The notes under the pieces: model-generated
Database searches by the model: none
What the model saw: only the letters and a program-made list of their open reading frames with translations
Told to the model about the DNA's origin: nothing
Shown: positions 1 through 5,835 of the stretch, piece by piece
How the letters are laid out: every line of letters starts with the position of its first letter
How positions within the stretch are numbered: the stretch's first letter is position 1
Made by a program: the position numbers and the translations under genes
From: Anaerolineales bacterium
GTDB taxonomy: Bacteria; Chloroflexota; Anaerolineae; 4572-78; NAK82
Length of the DNA stretch: 5,928 nucleotides
Direction: 5' to 3'
Assembly: GCA_024643945.1 (NCBI GenBank)
Contig: JAHELX010000403.1
Span: 1 to 5,928 of the forward strand

Positions 1-2
1 CC

Positions 3-164
3 ACATTGGTCAATCGCGATCCCTACGGCGAAGGTTGGTTGGTGTTACTGGAGCCCAGCCGTTTGGAGGATGAGTTGGCAACCCTGGTACATGGAGATGC
101 GATTCAACCCTGGCTGGAGGAAACATACCAAAAATACCGGGCCAAAGGTTTGCTCTCTCAGTAA
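3..164 (+). CDS. Glycine cleavage system H-protein-like, C-terminal fragment (5' end outside window)
   Basis: This frame is open from the window edge and gives 53 residues before a TAA stop. The run NRDPYGEGW followed by LVLLEPS is the signature of the C-terminal half of GcvH-type lipoyl-carrier proteins (compare the usual V-N-x-D-P-Y-G-E-G-W-L). In the family, H protein carries the aminomethyl group on a lipoyl-lysine between the P, T and L proteins of glycine cleavage. The lipoylated lysine lies upstream of the window and cannot be checked. The tail after that motif is rich in Leu, Glu and Lys and does not look like the textbook GcvH end, so this may be an H-like paralogue instead of the housekeeping protein. 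It converges with the kinase gene. The family call is fairly secure; the exact role is not. Confidence 0.75.
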   Translation, partial: TLVNRDPYGEGWLVLLEPSRLEDELATLVHGDAIQPWLEETYQKYRAKGLLSQ

Positions 165-193
165 GCATTCAACATTTGAGTGCGCGGGCTTAT

Positions 194-222
194 CACCGGG
201 TGCTTAAGCGAAGCACCCAGTG
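194..222. terminator. Hairpin between convergent genes, possible bidirectional terminator without T-tract
   Basis: GGGTGCTT (198-205) and AAGCACCC (211-218) are perfect inverted arms around a 5-nt loop. After one C/A mismatch, CAC (194-196) pairs with GTG (220-222), making a 12-position stem. It lies in the 106-bp gap between the convergent GcvH-like and kinase genes, where a shared terminator is expected. Neither side has a run of T, so it is not a classical intrinsic terminator and its function is inferred from position. Confidence 0.35.
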
Positions 223-270
223 GGCAAACTGGGGCGTACCCTTGTGGATCTGTCGGGGAAAGAAACGCTG

Positions 271-3200
271 TTAGGACTCTAGCTCAGCCAAAAGCTCCGC
301 CACGGTAGCTTCCAGGTCTTGCGCCCGGCCACGCTCTTGCGCCGCTGCGACTACCTCCGGCGGCAAGCCAGCGGCGACGGCGCTGATGTGCTTTCCGACA
401 ATATCCTCAGACAAGCGGGAGTTACTCACAGCCGGGTAGCGGGACGCCAGGGCGTACAGTTCCACCGCCCGTTCCGGATCACCTTGGTTGGTCAGGAGCA
501 GGGCCATCGCGCGTATCGCTGACAACCTCGGCACGAAGCCCCGGATCTCAGATCCTATCCGCAACGCCTCGCAAATGGGTTGCCTCGCCTGAGAGGATCG
601 GCCCAGCCCACATAACGCCATTCCCAGAAAGCCGAGAACAGATCCTAGATCATCCCGTTGCCCAAGCTCCCGGAAAGCAGCGACGCTTTCTTGCAAGAGC
701 TGCTCGGCCTCCGCGTATGCGTCCTCAGCCAGTGTAATAAAGCCCAGCACCCAGCAGGAGATGCCGATCCCCTGCCGGTAGCCAATCTCTCGGGAAAGAG
801 CAAGGCCCAATTGCCCCTGAACACGCGCTTGCTCGTACTGGCCCGAATGCGCCGTTGCGTGGCCCAGCGCCGTGGTCGAATAGGCCAGGCCACGGCGGAA
901 ACCCAGCTCGTCATAGACCGCCACGCTTTCCTGAAGAAGTGAAGAAGCCTGGGCAAACCTGCCGAGAAATATGAGCGTCGTACCCAAATTGGAGAGACCA
1001 TCTGCAATGCCGGCCCGATTGCCGATTTCCTGGTGGATGGCGATGCTCTCCCGCAGCAGACCTTCAGCCTCCTCAAATTCTCCCTGGCGCATAGCGATGG
1101 CACCTAACCCTGCAAGTGAAGCTGCAAGGGTCCTTTGGTCACCCAGCGCCTGTCGAATCGCCAAGCCATCTTCGTGAAAGTGCCTGGCTTCGGCATAGGC
1201 GCCCAGACTCTGGGCTACCTCGCCCAATGCATACAGCGCTAGGGCCGTCCCCCATTGGTTATCTAACGTGCGGAACAGGGTCAGGCTTTGTTCGTAGAAG
1301 CGTCTGGCTTCGACCCGGTCGGAGTCAGACGCCACAAGTCCCATTTCGTACAAGGTGTATGCTTTTCCCAGTCGAGTATCCCGGTCGTCTAAACCCGACC
1401 GCTCCAATAAGGCCAGACTTTGCCGCAGCAGTTGGCTGCAGAGCTCGGTGCGTCCCATATGCCAGTTGAAGTTACTTCGAACTGACAAGACTTGGGCCAG
1501 TACCCGTAGCTCGTCACCGGACGCCTGCGGAGATTCAGAGACTCTCGCAGCCAGTTTCTCCGCCGCTGTACGGCATACCACCTCTGCCTCCTGAAACCGC
1601 CCTCGCCACCCATAAAAGCGCCACAGCGCCACGACGGCCTGATCCAGTCGTTCCAGCGGCGCCCGCTCCACCGCCCAGTCCCAGGCGTGCCGTGCGTTCT
1701 CTATCTCCGCGTCCATCTCTGCCAGCGCCGTTTGCTGCCGAGGACCTCTGAGGTCTGCCTCCCACCTCTGCAATGCGGTCGTAAAGTAGACGCTGTGCCG
1801 GTCACGTGCCGCCTCGCCAGCAGCGGGTGATTCTCTGAGCTTTTCGGCTGCGTATTGTCTTATAAGGTCATGCACATCATATCTTCCGCTCGCCGTCCGG
1901 TACAGCAGCGATTTATGGACGAGTGCCATCAAATCACGCAAAGACGCACCGGTAATCTCTCGGGCCGCCTCCCGGGTGAAGCCACCCCGAAAGACAGACA
2001 GCCCCGCGAACAGCTCCTGTTCTCGCTCGGTGAGCAGATTCCACGTATGGTCAAAGACGGCCCGCATGCTGCGCTGGCGTTCAGGGACGTCGTGCAGGTC
2101 CGTCTCCAAGAAGTCGATGCTCTGCCGCATCTCGACCACAATCTCAGAGGGAGTCAGCATCTCCAGCCAAGCCGCCGCCAGCAGGATCGCCAGCGGCATG
2201 CCCTCCACCAGGCGGCAAATGCGTGCTATGTCCAACATTTCGTCAGCCCTGGGTTCAAAGCTCGGCCGTACCCGACTTGCACTCTGTAAGAACAGCTCGA
2301 CGGCGCTGTATCGCTCAATATCCTCGTCTCTCTGCCGATCCGGAAACTGCATCCCGGCAACAGGGAAAAGGTGTTCACCACCCACGTTTAGCCTGGCCCG
2401 CGAGGTGACCAGGACCTTGACCTCTGGGGCTGTTTGGAGGATGTCGGTCACCAGGCCCGCGCCCTCGACCAGGTGCTCAAAGTTGTCCAATAGGATCAGC
2501 ATGCGCTTCTGGCGTAGATAATCAAGCAGTTGCTGCTGGGGTTCGCCCTCGTCGTAGAAGCGGAACCCCAGGACCTCAGCTACGGTGGGTACGATGCTGT
2601 CAACAGAATCAAGCGGCGCCAGCGAGATGAAGCAGACGCCGTGGGGGTAGTTGTCAACTTGGGGCGCGGCCGCTTCCAGGGCCAGGCGCGTCTTTCCGCT
2701 CCCGCCCAGCCCGACCAAGGTCAGTAGCCGGCAAGCGGGGTCCTGCAGGCGCTCCTGAATCTGGGCCAGTTCCTCTTCTCGGCCGACGAAAGGGGTGAGT
2801 TGGAGGGGTAAGTTGCCCACGGCAGGAGCAACCTGGACAGCCTCCAGGGCCTCCATCACGGCCTCGGCTGAAGGAAAGCGGTCCTCGGGGTCTTTCGCCA
2901 AAAGGCGCGAGACAAGCTCCTCAAGTTGAGGTGGAACTGCTGGCGCGAACTCGCTGACAGGGGGCGGACTGGCGTGGAGATGGGCGTCCAGCATCTCAGT
3001 TTGGTCCGTATATTCAAAGGGGAGTCGCCCACCCGTGATCATTTCAAATAGCAGAACGCCCAGCGCGTACAGATCAGCCCTCCCGTCAATGGCTCGCCCC
3101 TCGATTTGCTCGGGAGCCATGTAAGCGGGAGTGCCGGCCACAAAGCCGGCTCCCTTTTGCAGAATCGAGCGGAGGGTGGCCAGACCGAAATCGGTCAGTT

Positions 3201-3636
3201 TGACGTCATCCCCAATCATCACGTTAGCCGGTTTGAGATCGCGGTGCACCAGCCCTTGCTGGTGGGCATAGCTTAGAGCTTCAAGAATGCCCAGCGCGAT
3301 TTCAAGGACGATGTCGAGCGGAAGCGGAGTCCCAGCGCCGATGATGTCGGACAGATCCTTGCCGTCGACGAATTCGATCACCAGGTACAGGTTGTTTTCG
3401 TCCTCGTCAAAGAAGGCATCATAGATCTGGGTGATATGGGGGTGATTCAAACGGGCCAGCATGCGGGCTTCGACCAGGATGCGTTCTCTACGGATCGGAT
3501 CGTCCGTGGCCCTCGGACATTTGAGGGCCACCGGGCGATCCAGAAAGGTATCGGTGGCCAACCAGACGTCGCCAAAGCTGCCTTTGCTGCTGATCTTCCG
3601 TTCGAGCCGATACCGTTCTTGTAGTAAGTCAGCCAT
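271..3636 (-). CDS. Ser/Thr protein kinase fused to NB-ARC/STAND ATPase and TPR array (PknK-like architecture)
   Basis: The protein has 1121 residues in three parts. Residues 9-265 are a Hanks-type kinase: Lys39 in VALK, helix-C Glu56, catalytic HRDLKPAN 131-138 (Asp133), DFG 149-151, an activation loop with Thr169, APE 174-176, and Asp188/Gly193 of helix F. All catalytic residues are present. The glycine loop reads S17-x-G19-x-x-G22, so its first glycine is lost. Residues 281-600 are a STAND ATPase: VGRE 284-287, Walker A GLGGSGKT 309-316, Walker B LLDNFEH 382-388, TSR 411-413, G-M-P-L-A 479-483, then a winged helix ending in VHDLIRQYA. Residues of about 620-1060 are TPR-like. No membrane segment, signal peptide or C-terminal HTH is seen, so it should be cytosolic with phosphorylation as output. 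Size and order resemble mycobacterial PknK. The ATG is chosen because RYRLERKI follows at the usual distance, although the ribosome site is weak. Ligand and targets are unknown. Confidence 0.93.
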   Translation of the reverse strand: MADLLQERYRLERKISSKGSFGDVWLATDTFLDRPVALKCPRATDDPIRRERILVEARMLARLNHPHITQIYDAFFDEDENNLYLVIEFVDGKDLSDIIGAGTPLPLDIVLEIALGILEALSYAHQQGLVHRDLKPANVMIGDDVKLTDFGLATLRSILQKGAGFVAGTPAYMAPEQIEGRAIDGRADLYALGVLLFEMITGGRLPFEYTDQTEMLDAHLHASPPPVSEFAPAVPPQLEELVSRLLAKDPEDRFPSAEAVMEALEAVQVAPAVGNLPLQLTPFVGREEELAQIQERLQDPACRLLTLVGLGGSGKTRLALEAAAPQVDNYPHGVCFISLAPLDSVDSIVPTVAEVLGFRFYDEGEPQQQLLDYLRQKRMLILLDNFEHLVEGAGLVTDILQTAPEVKVLVTSRARLNVGGEHLFPVAGMQFPDRQRDEDIERYSAVELFLQSASRVRPSFEPRADEMLDIARICRLVEGMPLAILLAAAWLEMLTPSEIVVEMRQSIDFLETDLHDVPERQRSMRAVFDHTWNLLTEREQELFAGLSVFRGGFTREAAREITGASLRDLMALVHKSLLYRTASGRYDVHDLIRQYAAEKLRESPAAGEAARDRHSVYFTTALQRWEADLRGPRQQTALAEMDAEIENARHAWDWAVERAPLERLDQAVVALWRFYGWRGRFQEAEVVCRTAAEKLAARVSESPQASGDELRVLAQVLSVRSNFNWHMGRTELCSQLLRQSLALLERSGLDDRDTRLGKAYTLYEMGLVASDSDRVEARRFYEQSLTLFRTLDNQWGTALALYALGEVAQSLGAYAEARHFHEDGLAIRQALGDQRTLAASLAGLGAIAMRQGEFEEAEGLLRESIAIHQEIGNRAGIADGLSNLGTTLIFLGRFAQASSLLQESVAVYDELGFRRGLAYSTTALGHATAHSGQYEQARVQGQLGLALSREIGYRQGIGISCWVLGFITLAEDAYAEAEQLLQESVAAFRELGQRDDLGSVLGFLGMALCGLGRSSQARQPICEALRIGSEIRGFVPRLSAIRAMALLLTNQGDPERAVELYALASRYPAVSNSRLSEDIVGKHISAVAAGLPPEVVAAAQERGRAQDLEATVAELLAELES
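529..1368 (-). repeat. Seven tandem 40-residue TPR units encoded in the kinase-STAND gene
   Basis: Residues 757-1036 of the protein divide into seven consecutive 40-residue units with no insertions between them. The Leu-Gly pair of helix A falls at 804/805, 844/845, 884/885, 924/925, 964/965 and 1004/1005, exactly 40 apart. The first unit has Met-Gly one residue later. An A-E-A or similar small-acidic-small triplet in helix B and a terminal 'x-L/I-G-x-R' turn recur in phase. The last unit is the most diverged. Such long-period TPRs (TPR_12/MalT-like) form superhelical scaffolds that bind peptides or small ligands. Here they would be the sensor arm of the STAND switch. The similarity is in protein sequence; I see no recent DNA duplication. 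Confidence 0.85.
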
Positions 3637-3872
3637 TGTTTTTGATCTCAGGTCTCAAAGCCGGTGCCTGGTTCCTGGCTCCGTCATATGACTTTGGGCT
3701 GCCGTAGATGCCTATATAACCGTCTCTGAAGCTGGGATAGATCAAAACACCACCCGTTGGACCAGGCGGCGTGCTGAGAGGGAATGCACTCTCGGTCGGT
3801 GATCGATGTAGGTATGGGAGACAGGCGTGTTGTGTGGTCGTGGGAGCCCCCGTTGGTCGCAGCAAGCTAAGC
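3637..3872. other. Kinase leader and non-coding flank of the insertion sequence
   Basis: I find no convincing gene here. On the minus strand it is the upstream region of the kinase gene. A hexamer-like TATATA occurs near 3713-3718, but no good -35 box stands at the right distance, and no strong Shine-Dalgarno precedes the ATG. A hairpin with arms CGGTGCC (3662-3668) and GGCTCCG (3677-3683), one T/T mismatch, lies in the presumed leader. The transposase read-through frame crosses 3742-3872 with a composition that does not resemble its family. The insertion may have displaced the original kinase promoter, which is inference. Confidence 0.4.
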
Positions 3873-4596
3873 CAGCATCCCTACATGAGCCGTGATTTCT
3901 TGTACCTATTATACTGCATTTCCTGGCTGCTCTCAACCATTTTCCGCCGAATTCTGGCATTTTGTGGCAAAAGCGATGGTAGTCTTGCCGTTCAGCCAAG
4001 ATGCATTGCAGTTGCTGGCGTTCTCGCCGATAAGTGGTTCGGTCAACTTGTGAGAGCCTGGCCAACAAATCAGCTTTGGACTCGGATAGGTCAACAAAGG
4101 TTGCATAGGTCCCATAACGTAATACAAAACTGTTGACACTCTTGCGACCAGTAATCCGGCGCTGGTTGGTTTTCGCTCGTCCGAAGAAGCTTTCCAGGTC
4201 ATTGTTGGTTGCGGGCAAATCAGGCACGTCGTAGCAGACAAATAAGCCCCACCAGAGGTTGCGAAACGTAGTAATGAGATGTTGAGCGATCGTGCAGTCT
4301 ACTTCATCCAAGTCGCTACGCTGAATTAACTCAAGCAAATAACGATCAACTTGCGTTTCAACTGCCTGTCCCGTTGGTTTGGGATCAGACTTCTCTTGGG
4401 TCGGTTTTAAGAGCCGTTGTAGGTCGATCAGCCAACCTCGTTGACGTTTCAAACGGGTGACTTGTTCAGCATAGAGCCGGTGGAGGCTGGCAATTTTGAT
4501 CAAGCGATTAAGTAGCCGATGACAGTGCGGACACCGTTCCTGTTCGGGGCGATAATAGCGCTTGGGTAAATTGCGGTTGTCTTTGACTGTTCGCAT
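3742..4596 (-). pseudogene. Internally deleted IS transposase with read-through tail
   Basis: The frame encodes 284 residues. Residues 1-31 look like the normal start of the family, ending in a single Cys pair, CPHC 22-25, of what should be a zinc ribbon. Residues of about 37-215 match the C-terminal part: a basic W-rich stretch, then FRNLWWGLFVCYDVP 111-125, the hallmark TNNDLE 130-135, and RRITGRK 146-152. From memory, full-length relatives have a second Cys pair and several hundred residues with the catalytic Asp residues between these parts. Here they are joined directly around residues 31-37. Glu135 may be the last acidic residue of a DDE triad. After about residue 226 the sequence is unlike the family and probably reads into flanking DNA. 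The start is supported by AAGAGG eight bases upstream of the ATG. It should be inactive, but could be mobilised in trans if an intact copy exists and the ends are functional. Confidence 0.75.
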
Positions 4597-4674
4597 GGGT
4601 CTGACCTCTTGAGATTGGCTTCCTTATTATAGCCTTTCTCAAGCAAGGTCATAACATTACGACTGTAGGAACTG
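3873..4674 (-). mobile_element. Non-autonomous insertion-sequence remnant (ends uncertain)
   Basis: The transposase remnant shows that an element is here. Its ends are tentative. CAGCATCCCTACA (3873-3885) on the plus strand resembles CAGTTCCTACA read inward from 4674 on the minus strand. Both are followed by GCCGTGAT- or GTCGTAAT-like sequence, but only with small gaps. A rival reading puts the ends at 3915 and 4740, inside a 9-bp direct repeat CTATTATAC (3906-3914 and 4741-4749). The span is only about 800 bp, far too short for a transposase of the expected full length, which fits an internal-deletion derivative. Confidence 0.3.
4626..4654 (-). promoter_or_regulatory. Putative promoter of the transposase remnant
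   Basis: Read on the minus strand, TTATGA (4649-4654) is followed after 17 bases by a perfect TATAAT (4626-4631), about 30 bp before the transposase ATG. The -10 box is ideal and the -35 box is poor. Weak expression of the remnant or of downstream minus-strand sequence is possible. Confidence 0.4.
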
Positions 4675-4774
4675 TTACAAATTAGTATATTGTCATAATA
4701 TTTTTGTACGTGACTTTTGCTGTTACTGTTTTTCCCTTGTCTATTATACCATACGGCTATATTTAGAATTGCTG

Positions 4775-4791
4775 TTGTCAGGGCTTGACAA
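4775..4791. promoter_or_regulatory. Dyad overlapping the -35 box of the GntR promoter
   Basis: TTGTCA (4775-4780) and TGACAA (4786-4791) are perfect inverted arms separated by five bases, and the right arm coincides with the -35 hexamer. A protein bound here would block RNA polymerase. Since TTGACA is itself the promoter box, part of the symmetry could be coincidence. Confidence 0.35.
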
Positions 4792-4812
4792 ACTCAACAA
4801 ATGATATATAAT
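4785..4812 (+). promoter_or_regulatory. Consensus sigma-70-type promoter of the GntR gene
   Basis: TTGACA (4785-4790) and TATAAT (4807-4812) are both perfect consensus hexamers separated by 16 bp. Transcription should start near 4819, leaving a leader of about 60 nt before the GntR ATG. Such a strong promoter for a regulator usually needs repression, and the overlapping dyads described separately fit that. Confidence 0.85.
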
Positions 4813-4832
4813 ATATGTTGCATGATATATCA
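4801..4832. promoter_or_regulatory. Probable GntR autoregulatory operator over the -10 box and start site
   Basis: TGATATATCA (4823-4832) is a perfect 10-bp palindrome just downstream of the expected start site. ATGATATAT occurs at 4801-4809 and again at 4822-4830, exactly 21 bp apart, which places both copies on the same face of the helix. TGATATAT (4802-4809) and ATATATCA (4825-4832) also form an 8-bp inverted repeat. FadR/FCD-type GntR repressors commonly bind short palindromes of the general form TNGTATACNA, and TGATATATCA is close to that. Autorepression is inference. The main caution is that AT-rich DNA makes such symmetry easier to find. Confidence 0.5.
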
Positions 4833-4877
4833 AATCTATCATCTCCTGTACGACTCAGCGTAGAAGAGGGGTCGTAA

Positions 4878-5516
4878 ATGGGCATTACACCTCGTAGTTA
4901 CAGTGACGATGTTTACCTAGCCGTCAAATCGAAGATAATTGAGGGTGAACTTGATTTCGGCAGCAGGCTGCATATTAGGGAGCTCGCTGAAGACTTTGGC
5001 GTGAGTTCAACGCCGGTAAGAGAGGCACTCAATCGACTGAGTGAAAGTCGTCTGGTGGAAATCATCGCTCACAAGGGAGTTTTTGTCGTTGATCCCTATG
5101 AGGGGGACGTGAAGGAGCTGTGCGAGGCTCGCCTCTGTCTGGAGTTGCACATGGCCGAGGCGGTGATCCAGAATGCTACCTCGCAAGAAATTGATAAGCT
5201 GCGTTGGTTTACGACTCAGCCCCTAGACGAGCTGTCAGCGAGTGGTCTTCACGATTATTGCGCCCAAATTGCTGGCAATCGAGTTTTGCAAAGGCTTCAT
5301 AGTCAAGTGCAAGGCGTCCTTGGCGTGTTGTTTGTTAAGGCTCTTAGAAAATCTAAACCAGATCATTATGTGGTCCAACATAGGGAGGAGGAAAAACAGA
5401 TTGTCGAAGCCATCGTGGCTCGGGATGTTGCGAGGCTTAGAGAAGTGATCAAGCTACATGTGCAGAACATAGAGAGGTTTGTGCTTGCAGCTAAAGTGGC
5501 TAAGAATGACGCATGA
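4878..5516 (+). CDS. GntR-family transcriptional regulator, FadR/FCD subfamily, with shortened ligand domain
   Basis: The protein has 212 residues. Residues 9-71 are the winged helix: IIEGELDFGSRL, then RELAEDFGVSSTPVREALNR (34-53), the recognition-helix signature of the family, and the wing HKGVFV 65-70. Residues of about 78-205 are an FCD all-helical effector domain, beginning LCEARLCLEL (81-90). Aligning on Gly133-Asn134, His125 keeps the first FCD His. The Asp expected four residues earlier is Ala121, the second His position is Glu172, and the last His is kept as His194. The stretch between LRW (108-110) and His125 is much shorter than usual, so a helix segment seems lost. FCD regulators normally bind a carboxylic acid with a metal; that pocket is probably altered here. 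GAGGGG ends seven bases before the ATG, supporting the start. The gene stands alone with its own promoter, and no target genes are visible. G+C is lower than in the kinase gene. Confidence 0.92.
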   Translation: MGITPRSYSDDVYLAVKSKIIEGELDFGSRLHIRELAEDFGVSSTPVREALNRLSESRLVEIIAHKGVFVVDPYEGDVKELCEARLCLELHMAEAVIQNATSQEIDKLRWFTTQPLDELSASGLHDYCAQIAGNRVLQRLHSQVQGVLGVLFVKALRKSKPDHYVVQHREEEKQIVEAIVARDVARLREVIKLHVQNIERFVLAAKVAKNDA

Positions 5517-5520
5517 TGTT

Positions 5521-5592
5521 GTATATACCTAGATAGGACTGGTCGGAGGTATGACTCAACTGCCTATCCCACTGAATTCCGGCTGAGACCAG
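5521..5592. other. Region downstream of the GntR gene with dyads but no clear terminator
   Basis: GTATATAC (5521-5528) is a perfect palindrome five bases after the GntR stop codon. GATAGG (5532-5537) pairs with CCTATC (5563-5568), and CTGGTC (5539-5544) pairs with GACCAG (5587-5592). The two pairings interleave, so they can coexist only as a pseudoknot-like fold. None is followed by a T-run on the plus strand, so I cannot name a terminator for the GntR transcript. No gene is seen. Confidence 0.3.
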
Positions 5593-5607
5593 GTACAAAA
5601 CAAGCGC

Positions 5608-5656
5608 AAAAGAGAAAAAGGAGACACCGGCTGACTTGGCGGAAAGCGGTATCTCC
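5608..5656 (-). terminator. Strong intrinsic terminator on the minus strand
   Basis: Read on the minus strand, GGAGATACCG (5656-5647) pairs with CGGTGTCTCC (5629-5620). The stem has 10 pairs, nine Watson-Crick and one G-U, closing a 17-nt loop. TTTTTCTCTTTT follows at once (5619-5608). On the plus strand the hairpin is not followed by T, so it acts in one direction only. No minus-strand protein gene precedes it. It stops whatever starts at the promoter at 5732-5760, and would also keep that transcript from running into the 3' end of the GntR gene. Confidence 0.8.
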
Positions 5657-5725
5657 TCGTGATGAGGCTGCATACAGAGCGGATCCGGCATGCTTTACAT
5701 ACGGATGAAGCTCTGTGCACTAGCC
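5608..5725 (-). ncRNA. Candidate small RNA, about 118 nt, structured, own promoter and terminator
   Basis: The promoter at 5732-5760 should start a minus-strand RNA near 5725 that ends in the terminator T-run near 5608. Its 5' half folds into a long imperfect hairpin. TGCACAGAGC (5719-5710) pairs with GCTCTGT and GCA (5680-5669) with a two-base bulge, and inside it ATCCG (5706-5702) pairs with CGGAT (5687-5683). A small CCTC/GAGG helix (5667-5655) overlaps the foot of the terminator and could compete with it. I recognise no known RNA family: it is not a tRNA or 6S RNA, and I see no riboswitch I know. An ATG at 5691 opens a 63-codon frame through the terminator, without a ribosome site, so coding is unlikely. 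Whether it is transcribed is inference from the signals. Confidence 0.5.
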
Positions 5726-5731
5726 ACTTTT

Positions 5732-5760
5732 ATTATAGTACAATTTCGACAAAAACTCAA
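5732..5760 (-). promoter_or_regulatory. Minus-strand promoter driving the candidate small RNA
   Basis: On the minus strand TTGAGT (5760-5755) is followed after exactly 17 bases by a perfect TATAAT (5737-5732). The start would lie near 5725. The -35 part lies in the leader of the second transposase gene and the -10 part may lie outside that element, so the promoter may be a hybrid created by insertion. Confidence 0.6.
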
Positions 5761-5835
5761 AGCTGCGCATTAACTCATTTAGAATGTTACCGGAGGTGTA
5801 TAGTTCTCTCAAAAGATGATGTTCCCGAGGGAGCT

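Noticed and set aside
1116..2521. Several plus-strand open frames of 79-181 codons opposite the kinase-STAND gene
   Set aside because: They arise from the GC-rich codon pattern of the minus-strand gene, contain no recognised motifs, and overlap a gene with clear domains throughout.
3662..3683. Hairpin in the kinase leader as a riboswitch
   Set aside because: Only seven positions with a mismatch, no conserved aptamer-like sequence and no terminator or ribosome-site switching partner.
3629..3865. 78-codon minus-strand frame that ends eight bases inside the kinase gene, as in translational coupling
   Set aside because: It would need a TTG start, has no clear ribosome site, looks like low-information Gly/Pro-rich sequence and resembles no family. 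Worth recalling only if homologues keep it.
3933..4241. 102-codon minus-strand frame inside the transposase remnant
   Set aside because: It is a shadow of the TNNDLE-containing frame, which carries the recognisable motifs. Only its stop codon is of interest, for the frameshift idea.
4771..4872. AT-rich repeats before the GntR gene as a replication origin or CRISPR-like array
   Set aside because: Only two copies of a 9-bp repeat occur, with no DnaA-box set and no regular spacers. Promoter and operator explain them.
5500..5691. 63-codon minus-strand frame with a hydrophobic stretch, opposite the GntR 3' end
   Set aside because: No ribosome site before its ATG, it runs through a strong terminator whose T-run supplies the hydrophobic codons, and no family resemblance. 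The RNA signals explain the region better.
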